Of a stretch of DNA of 64,000 nt, positions 46,773 through 57,550 are shown piece by piece (the first letter of the stretch is position 1; each line of letters begins with the position of its first letter). The stretch lies in the NCBI GenBank assembly GCA_903813345.2, contig CAIIXF020000001.1, positions 57,398,270-57,462,269 on the forward strand, read 5' to 3'. The stretch is from Owenia fusiformis. Lineage: Eukaryota > Annelida > Polychaeta > Sabellida > Oweniidae. Under the pieces are notes generated by a model, which saw only the letters and a program-made list of their open reading frames with translations, was not told where the DNA came from and did not search any database. The position numbers and the translations under genes are program-made.

Positions 46773-49700
46773 TTAGTGGGAGACATATATCAACCTTGGG
46801 ATAAACCTTGTATCTAAAACCTCCCAGTGCATAACTCTTATAAAATTTACCTGCAGCATTCTGACAGGTATCCAGGGACACTTGTCCTGTAGAGCTGGTA
46901 TTGTCATAGCAACCAGTGATTTCAAAGGTGACACACTCAGCAGAATCTGTGCACTAAAATAAAAGATAATGTGCCTTAAAAACATTACATCTCATTAAAA
47001 CATGACGATAGCCTGCAGGGGACTGTTTCCAGAAATGTCATACACTTACAATATCATATCACTGTGTCAGTCATAAGAATGCAGAAAGATACAAGAACAC
47101 AAATGTGTACAAAATGTCCCCACCTATGGGTGATCCTGTCAAATGACAGAATTTGATGACGGAAAATCCAAAATGGCCACCTTAAAATTTACCTAGAATG
47201 CCAAAGAACTAATCAGATCTAGATTTTCATACTAAGAATCATCCCTGAAAATTTGAAATTGATCTACAAAACGGTTCACCTAAAAACGCGTAGACAAGAC
47301 TTTACGGGCAGGATTTTAAGACGGAAAATCCAAAATGGCTGCCTTGACATTTATCCAGAATGCCAAAAAACTAATCGGATCTAGATTTTCATACTAAGAA
47401 TCATCCCTGAAAATTTGAAATTGATCTACAAAACGGTTCACCTAAAAACGCGTAGACAAGACTTAACGGGCAGGATTTTAAGACAGAAAATCCAAAATGG
47501 CTGCCTTGACATTTATCCAGAATGCCAAAAAACTGATCAGATCTAGATTTTCATACTAAGAATCATCCCTGAAAATTTGAAATTGATCTACCAAATGGTT
47601 CACCGGGAAATGCGTAGACAAAACTCTAAAGACAAGATTTTAGGACGGAAAATCCAAAATGGCTGCCTTGACATTTACCCAGAATGCCCAAATACTAATC
47701 AGATCTAGATTTTCATACTAAGAATCATCCCTGAAAATTTGAAATTGATCTACAGAACTGTTCACCTGGAAATCCGTAGACAAGACTTTACAGACAATAT
47801 TTTATGACGGAAAATCCAAAATGGCTGCCTTGACAATTACCCAGAATGCCAAAAAACTAATCAGTTGTACATTTTCATATTAAGGATCATCCCTGAAAAT
47901 TTGAGATTGATCTACCAAACGGTTCACCTGAAAACGCGTAGACAAGACTTTACAGACAAGATTTTAGGACGGAAAATCCAAAATGGCTGCCTTGACATTT
48001 ACCCAGAATGCCAAAAAACTAATCAGATCTAGATTTTTATACTAAGAATCATCCCTGAAAATTTAGAATTGATCCACCAAACGGTTCACCTGAAAACACG
48101 TAGACAAGACTCCACAGACAAGATTTTAGGACGGAAAAATCCAAAATGGCCGACAATAAAAAAGTGATCATGAGTTTTTGCTGATTTCTTTTTACAAAAT
48201 TATCACATATAACTACTGTTAACAATAACATAGGCTTTAACAACAAAGTACATCTGAAATTATTTATAAAGCTACTAAATAGTTAGAATATGAAAACTCA
48301 AAAACACCATTCAATATGATACAAAGTATTATCGTGCGCTAACTTTTCTTAAGACATTCAAAATGGCTGACATGACTGAGCTAACAGGTCCAAAACCTAA
48401 TCAGATCTAGAATGAAGTGAGCTGAACAAGATGTTAAAGTTTTAAAAGCAACTGTGAAGCCGTTTTTCTTAAAGTTTGCAGACAAGGATTTTAGCATTTG
48501 ACTTCAAAATGGCCGACAGGAAGTTGGTATCGAGTTAAATTTTTTTCATCCACATCTGTATGCACTCATAAGTTATCCCTGAAAATTTGAAGGTAATATC
48601 TGTAGCGGTTTTGGAGAAAACTCCCGGACGTACGGACGGACAGACGGACGGACGGACGGACAGACGGACAGACGGACGGATGGACGCGCCTAGGCCGACA
48701 ATATGGCCCCACACTATGTGGTGGGGACATAACAATAAACTGAAGACAAATGATCTACATTTTTAAGAATCATAGCCCTGGCAGAGAAATTCTCAAGTTA
48801 CTATAAAGTTCAATGGCAAGTGATGTGAACATAATGTGACATTCTCATCCGGGTCCTTCAAGATGCTGGATAATACATGTATATAAAATTGATATAATCT
48901 GTACAGGTTTCTTCTGAAAAATTATGAGTATCTATTAAAAACATTAGAGAAAAATGTGCTCGTTACATAGACCATTGAATCATTGCAGACATATTTACAA
49001 TATGAAAGCAAGTAACTCATATTCCATTGCACATTACAGAAAAATGTGCTGTTACGTACATAGACCATTGAAACATTGCAGACATACATTTATAGTTAAT
49101 ATGAAAGCAAGTAACTCATTTTCCATTGCTTCATGTCACATTAAAGATGTCAAGTGCAACATCTTTAGAAACAGATCTCATTTGATCAATTGTTGCAGAA
49201 ATATTTTCAATATAAAAATAGTCAATTTCAGGAGCATGATAACCAAAATAAACCTAGATGGAATGCCCATTACAAGATTACATATAATTGTGATCTTATG
49301 TCATGTTTGGAGAAGTCTTAGTTTGCCTGATGTATGAAGATGTATCATTAAAATCATTCAATCCCTCTCAGTTTTCAGTTTCTGGAGATGCCAATTCACA
49401 ATGAGGCACTGGTGTATATTTTAAAATAAACAAATTATATGAAATGAAGTGTATTTTTAAAATTTAAATCTCAAATATAACAAGATTTGTGTCAAATTGA
49501 AAGTGATCAATTCTTTCACAAATCCACAATGACGCACCAGTGTATCTTTTCAAATTTGATAATTAAAGGCCCCATGTAAAGTTTAAACCACTTTGGCTAA
49601 TATTGTAGTCTTACCCAATGTTATCAAAGTGTGATATGTGAAACTTTTTTTTTTAATTTCAAAAAGTGGTTTTTGATAGACTTTTTGTTCCAAAATTTGT

Positions 49701-52700
49701 GAATTTATTTAAAACCAACTTTTAGAGGTCACTCATATCTTATAATTAGCCACAATTCATATGCATAGCATTCATCCTCCCATGTTTTTTGCCGAAAAAA
49801 TTAAGAAAATCAGTTGATAAACAAGCGAGAAATGAACTTATCAGTGCATGAAAATGGTTCTGAGAAAAATGCATTTCAAAGTTTTAGATCTCATAGAAAC
49901 CAATGGTACAATGATATCTAAAACATAATTTATTCTTCCTTTTAATTTGGTTTGACAATCAACATTGGTTTTATGAAAGTCTAGCATATTTAGAAAAGAT
50001 TGACATCGAAAAAAAAAATTCAATTTTTTTCAAAAAGTTTTTGTTACCTTAGTGACATCACTAATGTTTCAAAATATTTTTGATAAGCTAAAACATTGGT
50101 GTAGCCCATTAAATATGACATTTTTTTATTGAAATAGCGTGTCTTTTGTTCAATCTTTGCATTGGTGTTAAAAAGATAATCTTTTTTGAAATGCATTAAG
50201 AAATATTTGATGATTAAGAAATTTCAACTTTTTTTGAAAAATGGCGGGAAATTTGAATATTTGAGAAATGAAATGCTCACAACTTTTTTTTGAAAAAATA
50301 TTTTTTGTTCAAAAATCTCTAAAATCACTTTTTAAGTCCTGACAAATAGTAAATGAATGAAAAAAAAATATTTTCAAACTTTAGACGGGGACTTTAAATG
50401 AAGTGTATTTTTAAAATTTAAATCTCAAATAAAATAAGATTAGTGTCAGAATGAAATGGATTACATATTACAATTTAAAAAATGAAACATATAGGAATGG
50501 TATACTCTTTTATGATCACTTTTTTATTATGAAGTGTTTTTGGCTCACATGGACAAACTTGTGACAAAAATCAGAGATCATTTACAATTCACATTAATGG
50601 CTTAATGACATTATTTACATGTACATGTTTAGACATGCATACAGTACTTCTAGCAAATGGAGAAGTGAATATGGAAATGTATCAAGTCTTACCTAAAAGC
50701 ATTAAGACAAGGGAAACATAGTAGCAAACGTTCATGCTGAAACAAAAAAGAATCATATTCAACATTTTAGCATCTTAAATTGTTTAAAGTACAAATGAAA
50801 CTTCAAAATACCTATAAAGAGCTAGACATGTAAATTGTAAAAACCTAATTCATTTAAATGGGAAACATTAAATCTTCTTATATTTCTATACATGTACATT
50901 TTTTATTTGTTAGAATTCACATATCTTTCCAAAGATATCAAACTAGATGTTTTGGAATAACATATTTCAGATAGCAGAGAAATTGTTGGTAGGTCAATCA
51001 TGCATTTTGCTTACGATAGCTTCACCCCCTACCCCACCCCCACATATATATCTCTTACTCAGAGGCATGAACACTGTATACGATACATGTATATGCTCTT
51101 TGACTTACCAGCTGTGAAGGGGAAAGGACTGAGGACTGTTATTGTACAAATAACACAATAATCATGGATTGCTCTATTACCTGAGTTACCTCCTCACTAA
51201 GCCATTGTCTATCCAACCACTCTGTCCTGTTCCATGCTCTTGTCAACTCGCATGTCAACTCACCAAGCTGCCTGATCAGAGTTGCAGTTTCATGGTTGCT
51301 GCTGGAGTAGAATATCTGCAAAAGAATATTAAGCATTAAAAAGAAATGTGAATTAATATGTATGTATCATTTAGAGTACTCACTGTAAACTATGTAAGGT
51401 CTTGTTACAATGATTTTTTTAAGAGTGACTACCTGATTAGGTACATGTCATAGGCGTAGCCAAGAGGGGGTGCGAGGGTGCGATCCCCAATAACCAAAAA
51501 CATAGATGTATTAGATAAAAGAAGAAAAGAGCTTTAAAATTCTTTTTATTTGAAGCTTCTAGCTCAATTTTGAAGAAAGTTGCATCAGTTTTTGTAAAAT
51601 TCAAAACAAATCTTCAATTTTGGGGGTTTCTTATGCCACAATTGCACCTCCCTGACTGAAAATTGGGAAAAAAAAATTTGGCGATCGCACCCCCCTCAAT
51701 GAAAGCTGGCTACGTCCCTGCATATATTACAAATATATTCATCGCTGTGGGAGTTTGTAAATTTCAAAGAAGCTCTGGTAAATAATATGTTCAATCCTCT
51801 CTTTTATTCAATCTAATGGTAACTTTTAGTGAGGAATACAGTACACTTACCTTGACCTCATAGTCATGCTGTTTACTTGTAAAATGGCTCACAGCTGCAA
51901 ACAGCCTGGCACAGTGGGGTATAGTACTTCCTGCATAACAGTACCTGGAAGGAGTACATGGAGGGAATGATGCAATATAGTTGATGTACTTGGAGAGTAG
52001 TTCAAATAAATACAAGGCATTAACGTCCAAAATGTCACTACCTGCCATTTGTTACAGATGCCAAACACTGACCATCAACAACCAAACACCGAACACTGTT
52101 CACAACAAAAGTTGTAGACGATAACAATATGTCAACACTTCTGGTGATGACATTAAAATGGGCTCAAAAAAGCATTTACATTGAGAGGTATTCAGATAAG
52201 AGAAGTGTTCATATACATAAAGGTTTTACTGTACTTCAGATATTTACTTAGCCTTTCTGTCCTGTGAGTAGTTAGAATGAAGAATCAAAAAACATGTTGT
52301 GAACTTGAGTCTCAGAGCATTCACCCTGGCAACAAGTTTCTCAAGTTTGGGCCCATCATTGAGGTTCTCCATGGTAACCAAGATGACACAAGTTCGTTCA
52401 TCAATGAGGATGTCAGCAAAATGGAGGTGGCAAGTGACATCAGTTTGTTTGATTCTCATGTTATTGAAGTCTCTCTCTACTATAATGATGTCATGTCTGT
52501 AATGTAAAAGATTGGGCTTACTTTTATTACAGATATGTCTAGGAGTATTAACCATTCACATGTCAGCAAGTTAATAGAAAGTCTTTAACTTATAATGAAG
52601 AGACTTTTAAAGCAATGTTAACCAAGCAAATAAATGATTGAACAATTTACATGCAGGTATATTAGATGCCACTAGCTAAGATGTCACTAAAGATACCATT

Positions 52701-54971
52701 ACATAAAGATGCCACTATCTGAAAATGTCACTACCTTAAATCCTGTCACCTAATAAGATGCCAATACCTTAATAGGTTGCCACTTCGCATAAAACGATTT
52801 AGGAAAGCCTGATACCTCTTTACATATGATCAGTATATATTAGAATAATCCCTAGAATAACTAACAAGCCAGACACCTGATATTTTTACTCACCTAGCCT
52901 CTAGAAGTTGCAGAAGGTCAGTGTTCTCCGTGATCACAGGGGTTCCTATGAACATATATTGCTCCCTCGTCTTACTCTCTGCTGGGCTTGATGGGAGTAG
53001 AACATCTAAAATACGTAATAAGTGTAATCAATTTATTCAATTGTTTTATAAGCAAAACATTCATATAAACTTATAAAATCAATGGGATCAATTCAAAATG
53101 CATACTGGAAATAAGTTTATATAAAAATATAGCTGTAATAAGCTAAAATATGTTCAAAATTGCAAACAAGTCTTGGTAAAAAAACATTCTAAAGTTATAG
53201 GCTGAAGTTCACTCACTCAAACTCTCAGATTTGTCAAGCTGCCTAATTGTCTTGAAGCCAATATGTCTTATGTTCTGTCGCAAACACAGTTCCTGCCACT
53301 TTGAGTTCTCTGTGTATTCATACTCCAACACCAATGAGAACTGGGCCAATGGGACCTGATCACTGGTCAAAACTGTGCTACTTATTATGATGCAATTGAA
53401 CTCATCCAAACTGAAAAATTTAAAAATATTATTTCTTAGATTATTCAGTAATGTAAATAACTTAGTAATATATATTAATACACATACATTGTATTCCAAC
53501 GGCTGATTGACTCAACTTCAAAGGCCGCAATACTTAGAGAAAAGTGAATGCTGAATCAAAGGAGATACGAATAAAACAAGCCATTAACATGCAAAATGTC
53601 ACTACCAGCCATTTGTTAAAGACACCAAACTCTGATTGTGACCACCGAACACCAGATGCCAAATGCCAGACACCTATGATCGTCCCCAAAAAGTTTAAGA
53701 CTAAATGGTGACATAATTATCACCGAATTTCCATGTATCTGATTCTAGAGTCAAGTTTATTTCGATCTCATATTATTCGAAAATCACCAGCTGGTATCAA
53801 CAGTAATCTTGTAACATATTGTATCAACATTGCTTTATCAGGCAAACTTGAGCAAGAAATCCAGCAGCAAATACAGAATTATTTATATTATTATTCTTTA
53901 AATGAATAAACTTCAATTCTATTTGGCTAAACCAAACGTGTTATCTTACCAGTCACCATACAATGACAATACATGAATGCATATATTCATGTTCATATTT
54001 TTAGAAATTCATGAATCATATCCAATGCCTTGTCTCAAAGACTGTAAAAATTAAATAAAAGTTTTCTTACATATAAATAAGAAATGTGATTTTGTTTTCA
54101 TTATATACTAATTTCGACAGTATGGTTATACGTTCGGGACGTTTTTTTATCCACCTGATATAAACCCATTCCTCAGATGATCATACTTCAAACGGTACTA
54201 AAAACACTGTTTTTCACAGAATATGTCAATTCCAAATACCAATATAACAAGATACCAGTTCTTGACATGCAGACATAGCATGATATTATTTTAGAATTAT
54301 TTTTACTAAGTAGATTTGAGGATTATAATTTTAAAATAACTTTAAAATAACATAAGTGATTTCAACAATAGCTATGGATCAAAAAATTCAGAAGTTTACA
54401 TAAACGTATAAATGTAAAAATTCCTGATGTGACTACATGACAATACCAAATTTTCATAGGCTCTACCTGTAGTCTCATACTGCCTTACAATTTTGAAAAT
54501 CATTAATAAGATATGTTGAAAAAGATTCAAGTTGTCACTCCGAAAACAAACTCATGTTGTAAAAGCTAGAATTAAGAATCTGATATCACAAAGTTGGTCA
54601 GTTGTTGGATTTGAATTTTATACTTGGTGGAATTTTGGTTTGATATAATTAAGAATAACCAAGAATACATCAAGAATTCTTACATCGTAAATCTTTATGA
54701 CATTTTTAGATTCTTAGAGAACAGTAATCTGAATCTTCCATGACATGATCAATAATGGCATCTAGCTATAATAATAGTAGAATATGTAACATCTGCTTTT
54801 GACATCAGAACCAATCATTAATTTACTGTTTAAATGTGAAATTTATCTTTTCTAATATTTTTTTCTGGTAAACTATAACCCAGAATTAACTGAAACACAT
54901 TTAGTTTTTTGTTACCTTATGGGAGTTTCTTCTGCACTGTTCCAAATACTTATTAGAAGTTCATATGCCAT
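46773..54971 (-). CDS. SHOC1-like protein (XPF-like plus helix-hairpin-helix region), eight exons
   Basis: Exons are 54971-54916, 53410-53217, 53005-52894, 52496-52248, 51944-51851, 51315-51181, 50736-50693 and 46953-46851. All are GT-AG and in phase, summing to 329 codons. The last exon may instead read on 25 codons to a TGA at 46773. Residues about 121-235 (HDIIIVERDF, then DILIDERTCVILVTMENL) match the layout of a catalytically degenerate XPF-type nuclease fold. Residues about 278-329 (TQHERLLLCFPCLNAFSAQI, then LVAMTIPALQDKCPWI) resemble the tandem HhH that follows it in SHOC1/ZIP2. Those proteins act with SPO16 in meiotic crossover formation. The GDXnERKX3D active site of XPF is not visible, as expected for this branch. 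At 329-354 residues it is far shorter than vertebrate SHOC1 (over 1,400), so it covers only the conserved part or lacks distal exons. Introns carry at least four repeat elements. Confidence 0.6.
47110..48735 (+). mobile_element. Tandem-repeat element, about 160-bp units, GACGGACGG tract and terminal palindrome
   Basis: The left end AATGTCCCCACC is the inverse of the right end GGTGGGGACAT. Between them are six to seven units of about 160 bp starting near 47160. Each unit has GACGGAAAATCCAAAATGGC, then ATCAGATCTAGATTTTCATA, CATCCCTGAAAATTTGAAAT and AACGGTTCACC. After a diverged part comes a (GGAC)n/(AGAC)n tract at 48626-48685, then GGCCCCACACTATGTGGTGG, a palindrome, just before the end. The whole sits in the 3.7-kb last intron of the SHOC1-like gene. 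It is noncoding. The structure suits a non-autonomous rolling-circle (Helitron/Helentron-like) element or a TIR element with a minisatellite core; the superfamily is not settled. Confidence 0.7.
48950..49140. repeat. Tandem duplication, unit about 90 bp
   Basis: GAAAAATGTGCTCGTTACAT, then AGACCATTGAATCATTGCAG and AAAGCAAGTAACTCATATTC, at 48950-49035 is repeated with small insertions at 49038-49130. A weaker third unit may follow. It lies inside the last intron of the SHOC1-like gene. Confidence 0.75.
49385..50460. repeat. Tandem repeat of about 115 bp interrupted by a piggyBac-type MITE
   Basis: Unit 1 (about 49385-49500) has AATGAGGCACTGGTGTAT, then GAAGTGTATTTTTAAAATTT and CTCAAAT. Unit 2 starts AATGACGCACCAGTGTAT at 49528, is cut at TTAA (49563-49566), and resumes after the MITE at 50394 with TTAAATGAAGTGTATTTTTA. 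The two halves of unit 2 line up with unit 1 across the insertion point. Confidence 0.75.
49567..50393. mobile_element. PiggyBac-type MITE with TTAA target duplication
   Basis: The ends are AGGCCCCATGTAAAGTTT and AAACTTTAGACGGGGACT, inverted with four mismatches. TTAA abuts both sides (49563-49566 and 50394-50397), the exclusive target of piggyBac elements. The interior is A/T-rich with many poly-T and poly-A runs and no coding region. Confidence 0.8.
51449..51720. mobile_element. MITE of the CAGGGACGTAGCCAG family, copy 2 (reverse orientation)
   Basis: It starts CATAGGCGTAGCCAAGAGGG and ends AGCTGGCTACGTCCCTG. The interior TTTGAAGCTTCTAGCTCAAT, then TTTGAAGAAAGTTGCATCAG, is the reverse complement of the copy at 30761. 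It sits in an intron of the SHOC1-like gene. Confidence 0.8.
52010..52158. mobile_element. ACAAGGCATTAAC family, short copy in SHOC1-like intron 4
   Basis: The left end ACAAGGCATTAACGTCCAAA, then ATGTCACTACC, and the right end AACAATATGTCAACACTTCT, then GGTGATGACATTAAA, match the ends of the larger element at 57528-58680. ACACCGAACACTG-type phrases stand where the GACGCC tract lies in the large copy. It fills half of a 303-bp intron. Confidence 0.7.
53570..53720. mobile_element. ACAAGGCATTAAC family, short copy in SHOC1-like intron 1
   Basis: ACAAGCCATTAACATGCAAA, then ATGTCACTACCAGCC, opens the copy, which ends near AAATGGTGACATAA. The interior has ACACCAAACTC and CACCGAACACCAGATGCC phrases like those in the copy at 52010. 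It is more decayed at the right end. Confidence 0.6.
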
Positions 54972-54979
54972 AGCTGATG

Positions 54980-55012
54980 GCTCTGATTGGTTGAAAAACT
55001 TTTTGGCGGAAG
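54980..55012 (-). promoter_or_regulatory. CCAAT and E2F-like boxes upstream of the SHOC1-like gene
   Basis: On the minus strand CCAAT (complement of ATTGG at 54986-54990) lies about 15 bp upstream of the ATG, and TCCGCCAAAA (55001-55010) resembles an E2F/E2F6 site. E2F6-type sites are known at meiotic genes in mammals; whether that holds here is inference. Confidence 0.4.
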
Positions 55013-55019
55013 CTTTGAA

Positions 55020-56710
55020 AGTTTAAAACTAGCAAAGAAGAAAAACTGTCCTTGCAAATGTTTTGCAATATAAATCTATTATTTCTAAATAATGGTCATA
55101 TTGCTTTAAAAATTGTTATGACACCACAAAATCTAATCAAGCCCAATTTAGAATGAATTTTCTAAGTTAATTTATATTATAATAAAGCTGAATATGCACA
55201 CAAAATAAGTGAAATTTCATAACATATAATGTGGTAAATACAAAGAATGACTTAATAATGACTATATGGATCATAGAGGAAAATTTAATTTCATTTTCAT
55301 TGTATTTATGAGTATAAAATCTAATCCATAAATCGCATAACATGTTCTATAGGTAGGCTTACTAGTATATGAACCTCTAAGCAACAGCTTCTTCCAAATT
55401 AAGGATTAGTGGTGTTATGTAACTTACAGAATAAAATGTGCATAAATTCACACATTCTAAATTATTTTAAAGGATCTAGCTTTTAATACAATTCCTTTTT
55501 GAAACACTTGAAAATAAGGTTTTTTAATTTTATATCTACAACTGTTAACTCTGCCACATTCATATTATGTGTAGTATTGACAACACGTGAATCAGAATCC
55601 TGTGTACAACTCAATTTCAGACTCATCTCAATTTCATAATTGAAAAAACATTTGCTGTGTCACAGTCGAAAAACCTAATCCAAAGATTACTGTCCATAAG
55701 GTCTGCTAGATTATATTGATATGAAAACAATCATGTTCAAAATTCCTTATAAATACAAGCATTTTTACCAACAAATCAACCATTTTCGGGGATCAACAAA
55801 AAGGTAAGTGAGCTGATCTTTTTTTAAATCAATAAGTAAAAGAAATGAAATACATGTATGATAAGATATAATGTTTCAAGAGGAACTTTAGCATTTTCTA
55901 TAGAGGATACTGTTATCATTCAATTTACTTCAAAATTTTTACTGGAACTACACAATTGGTTTTAACTTGTGAAAATTTGCAATATTAAAAACAGCTTTTT
56001 TCTTACTTCTAAATGTAAATCTACAAGAGAAACGTTAAAGTGAAAACTTCCAATTTAATTTGATACATTTTTTGTTTCCTTATTCGTCATAAATATTTAA
56101 TTTCACTTCAGGTTTGTCAAAACTATTTTTTGAGGATACATTCAATTGTATTTTCTGTACTTTCTAAAAAAAATTATCATATGGAGCACCCCTATATAAT
56201 ATATGGAACTCTATTTAGAGTCCCATGATATTCTGTACATTTTAAGAACCAAAAGTGTTAAATCTTACACTGGTTTTGCTAAGATATAACTTTTATTGAC
56301 ATACTGTATGTAAAGAAGTCACTTCCAAAAGATGCCAATTTTGTATAATCAGCCAGAATAATTAATGCCACTTTAAATTTTAAAAAAACATTAAAGGATA
56401 AATCATAGGAGGCCCAATTTTTCATCAATTACAACAATTGTATCAATCATCTATCTGATCATCATATAGGAGAAGCAGGCTAAGGTATTACAGCAATGAT
56501 ATAGACACTTAATTCTACAATTTACAGTTGAGAATTACCAATATACTGACTTTATATGTTCAACTTTGAAAAAAAATGAAACAATCTGGCGCCTTCAAAC
56601 AACAATGACTAATACAGTTGAAGGAACAGTATCCTGGTTCAAGGAATATCGGATGTTTTTCCAACATCTACCAATGAAAACAAAACACATAAATGTTTGT
56701 TTAATTGCAG
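55020..56710. other. Intergenic DNA between divergent genes
   Basis: AT-rich, no gene recognised apart from the probable 5' UTR exon of the secreted gene at 56719, which must lie somewhere in this stretch because that gene's start exon begins after a TTAATTGCAG acceptor. Confidence 0.4.
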
Positions 56711-57550
56711 AATTCAAGATGAACAGATATTTCCTCCTGGTAGCCATTGCTATTGCTTTGACACTAGCTTGTGTCGAATGCGGAAGGGTAAGATATCTCA
56801 GAAAAAAATATAATCCAAAAATTATAATGTAAAATAAATTTTTAATATTATATGGTAGATGTTTCAGCCAATTAAAGGTCTATTTAAATCACTCTCTCCA
56901 TATGCGTAATATTGTCTGGACCAACCAACCAGGCTACCAACCGTAAAATACCACGAACTCGACAGCAACATAGACTATAGAGTTCAAAAAGAAGAAAGTT
57001 GATGAAAGAGATATATTAAATATGTGTTTAAAGCATTAAAAATAATTTGAGCAATGAGCAATCTAGAAAATGTAACGATTTCTACCTAATATTCAATAAG
57101 AATGTTACAAAAATCTATGATATTCTATTTGATTGTTTTACAACTCAATTTAGTACAGTCATTCCATGATATGATGGTATGTATCAATAAAAGTAAAAAC
57201 AATAATGAAAATACATAATATTTTTCCTATAGCCTTCTCAAGTTGGAAATGCGATCAAAAAAGAGGGCCAGAACTGTGGGAAAGTTAGGAAAGATGGAAA
57301 CATCTACTACCAAGGGACATGTGCAGATGGCTTGGATTGTGAATGTCCTGAAGAAAAGGGGAAGTGCACATGTGAAGGAAGCGCAACAACAACCCCAGGC
57401 GTATCAACAACAACCCCAGGCGTAGGATCAACAACCTCAGGCGTAGGATCAACAACCCCAGGCGTAGGATCAACAACCCCAGGCGTGCCTCAAACTCCAA
57501 GCACAGGAAGGGTAAGATACAATACAATATCAAACAAGGCATTAACATGA
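56711..57550 (+). CDS. Secreted cysteine-rich protein with Thr-Thr-Pro-Gly repeats, unrecognised
   Basis: The first coding exon (CDS 56719-56787, exon starting 56711 after TTAATTGCAG) encodes MNRYFLLVAIAIALTL plus ACVECGR, a signal peptide of about 19-21 residues. Exon 2 (57233-57511) joins in phase 0 and adds 93 residues. It has six cysteines spaced C-x14-C-x5-C-x-C-x6-C-x-C (within GQNCGKVRKDGNIYYQGTCA and DGLDCECPEEKGKCTCEG), then about five STTPGVG-type repeats that should be heavily O-glycosylated. Exon 2 either splices at GGAAGG|GTAAGA to an exon not found or reads on 13 codons to a TGA at 57548-57550. Its product is a small extracellular or mucus-type protein. The cysteine pattern matches no family I can name with confidence. 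Confidence 0.75.

Noticed and set aside
46851-46953. Reading this exon in the frame beginning CTDSAECVTFEITGCYDN
   Set aside because: It looks like a secreted cysteine-rich segment, but only the other frame (AQILLSVSPLKSLVAM) is in phase with the upstream exon chain of the SHOC1-like gene.
50693-50736. Signal-peptide-like start MNVCYYVSLVLMLL on the minus strand
   Set aside because: The same exon read as HERLLLCFPCLNAF is in phase with both neighbours and continues the SHOC1-like protein; the ATG frame would meet a stop after the next splice.
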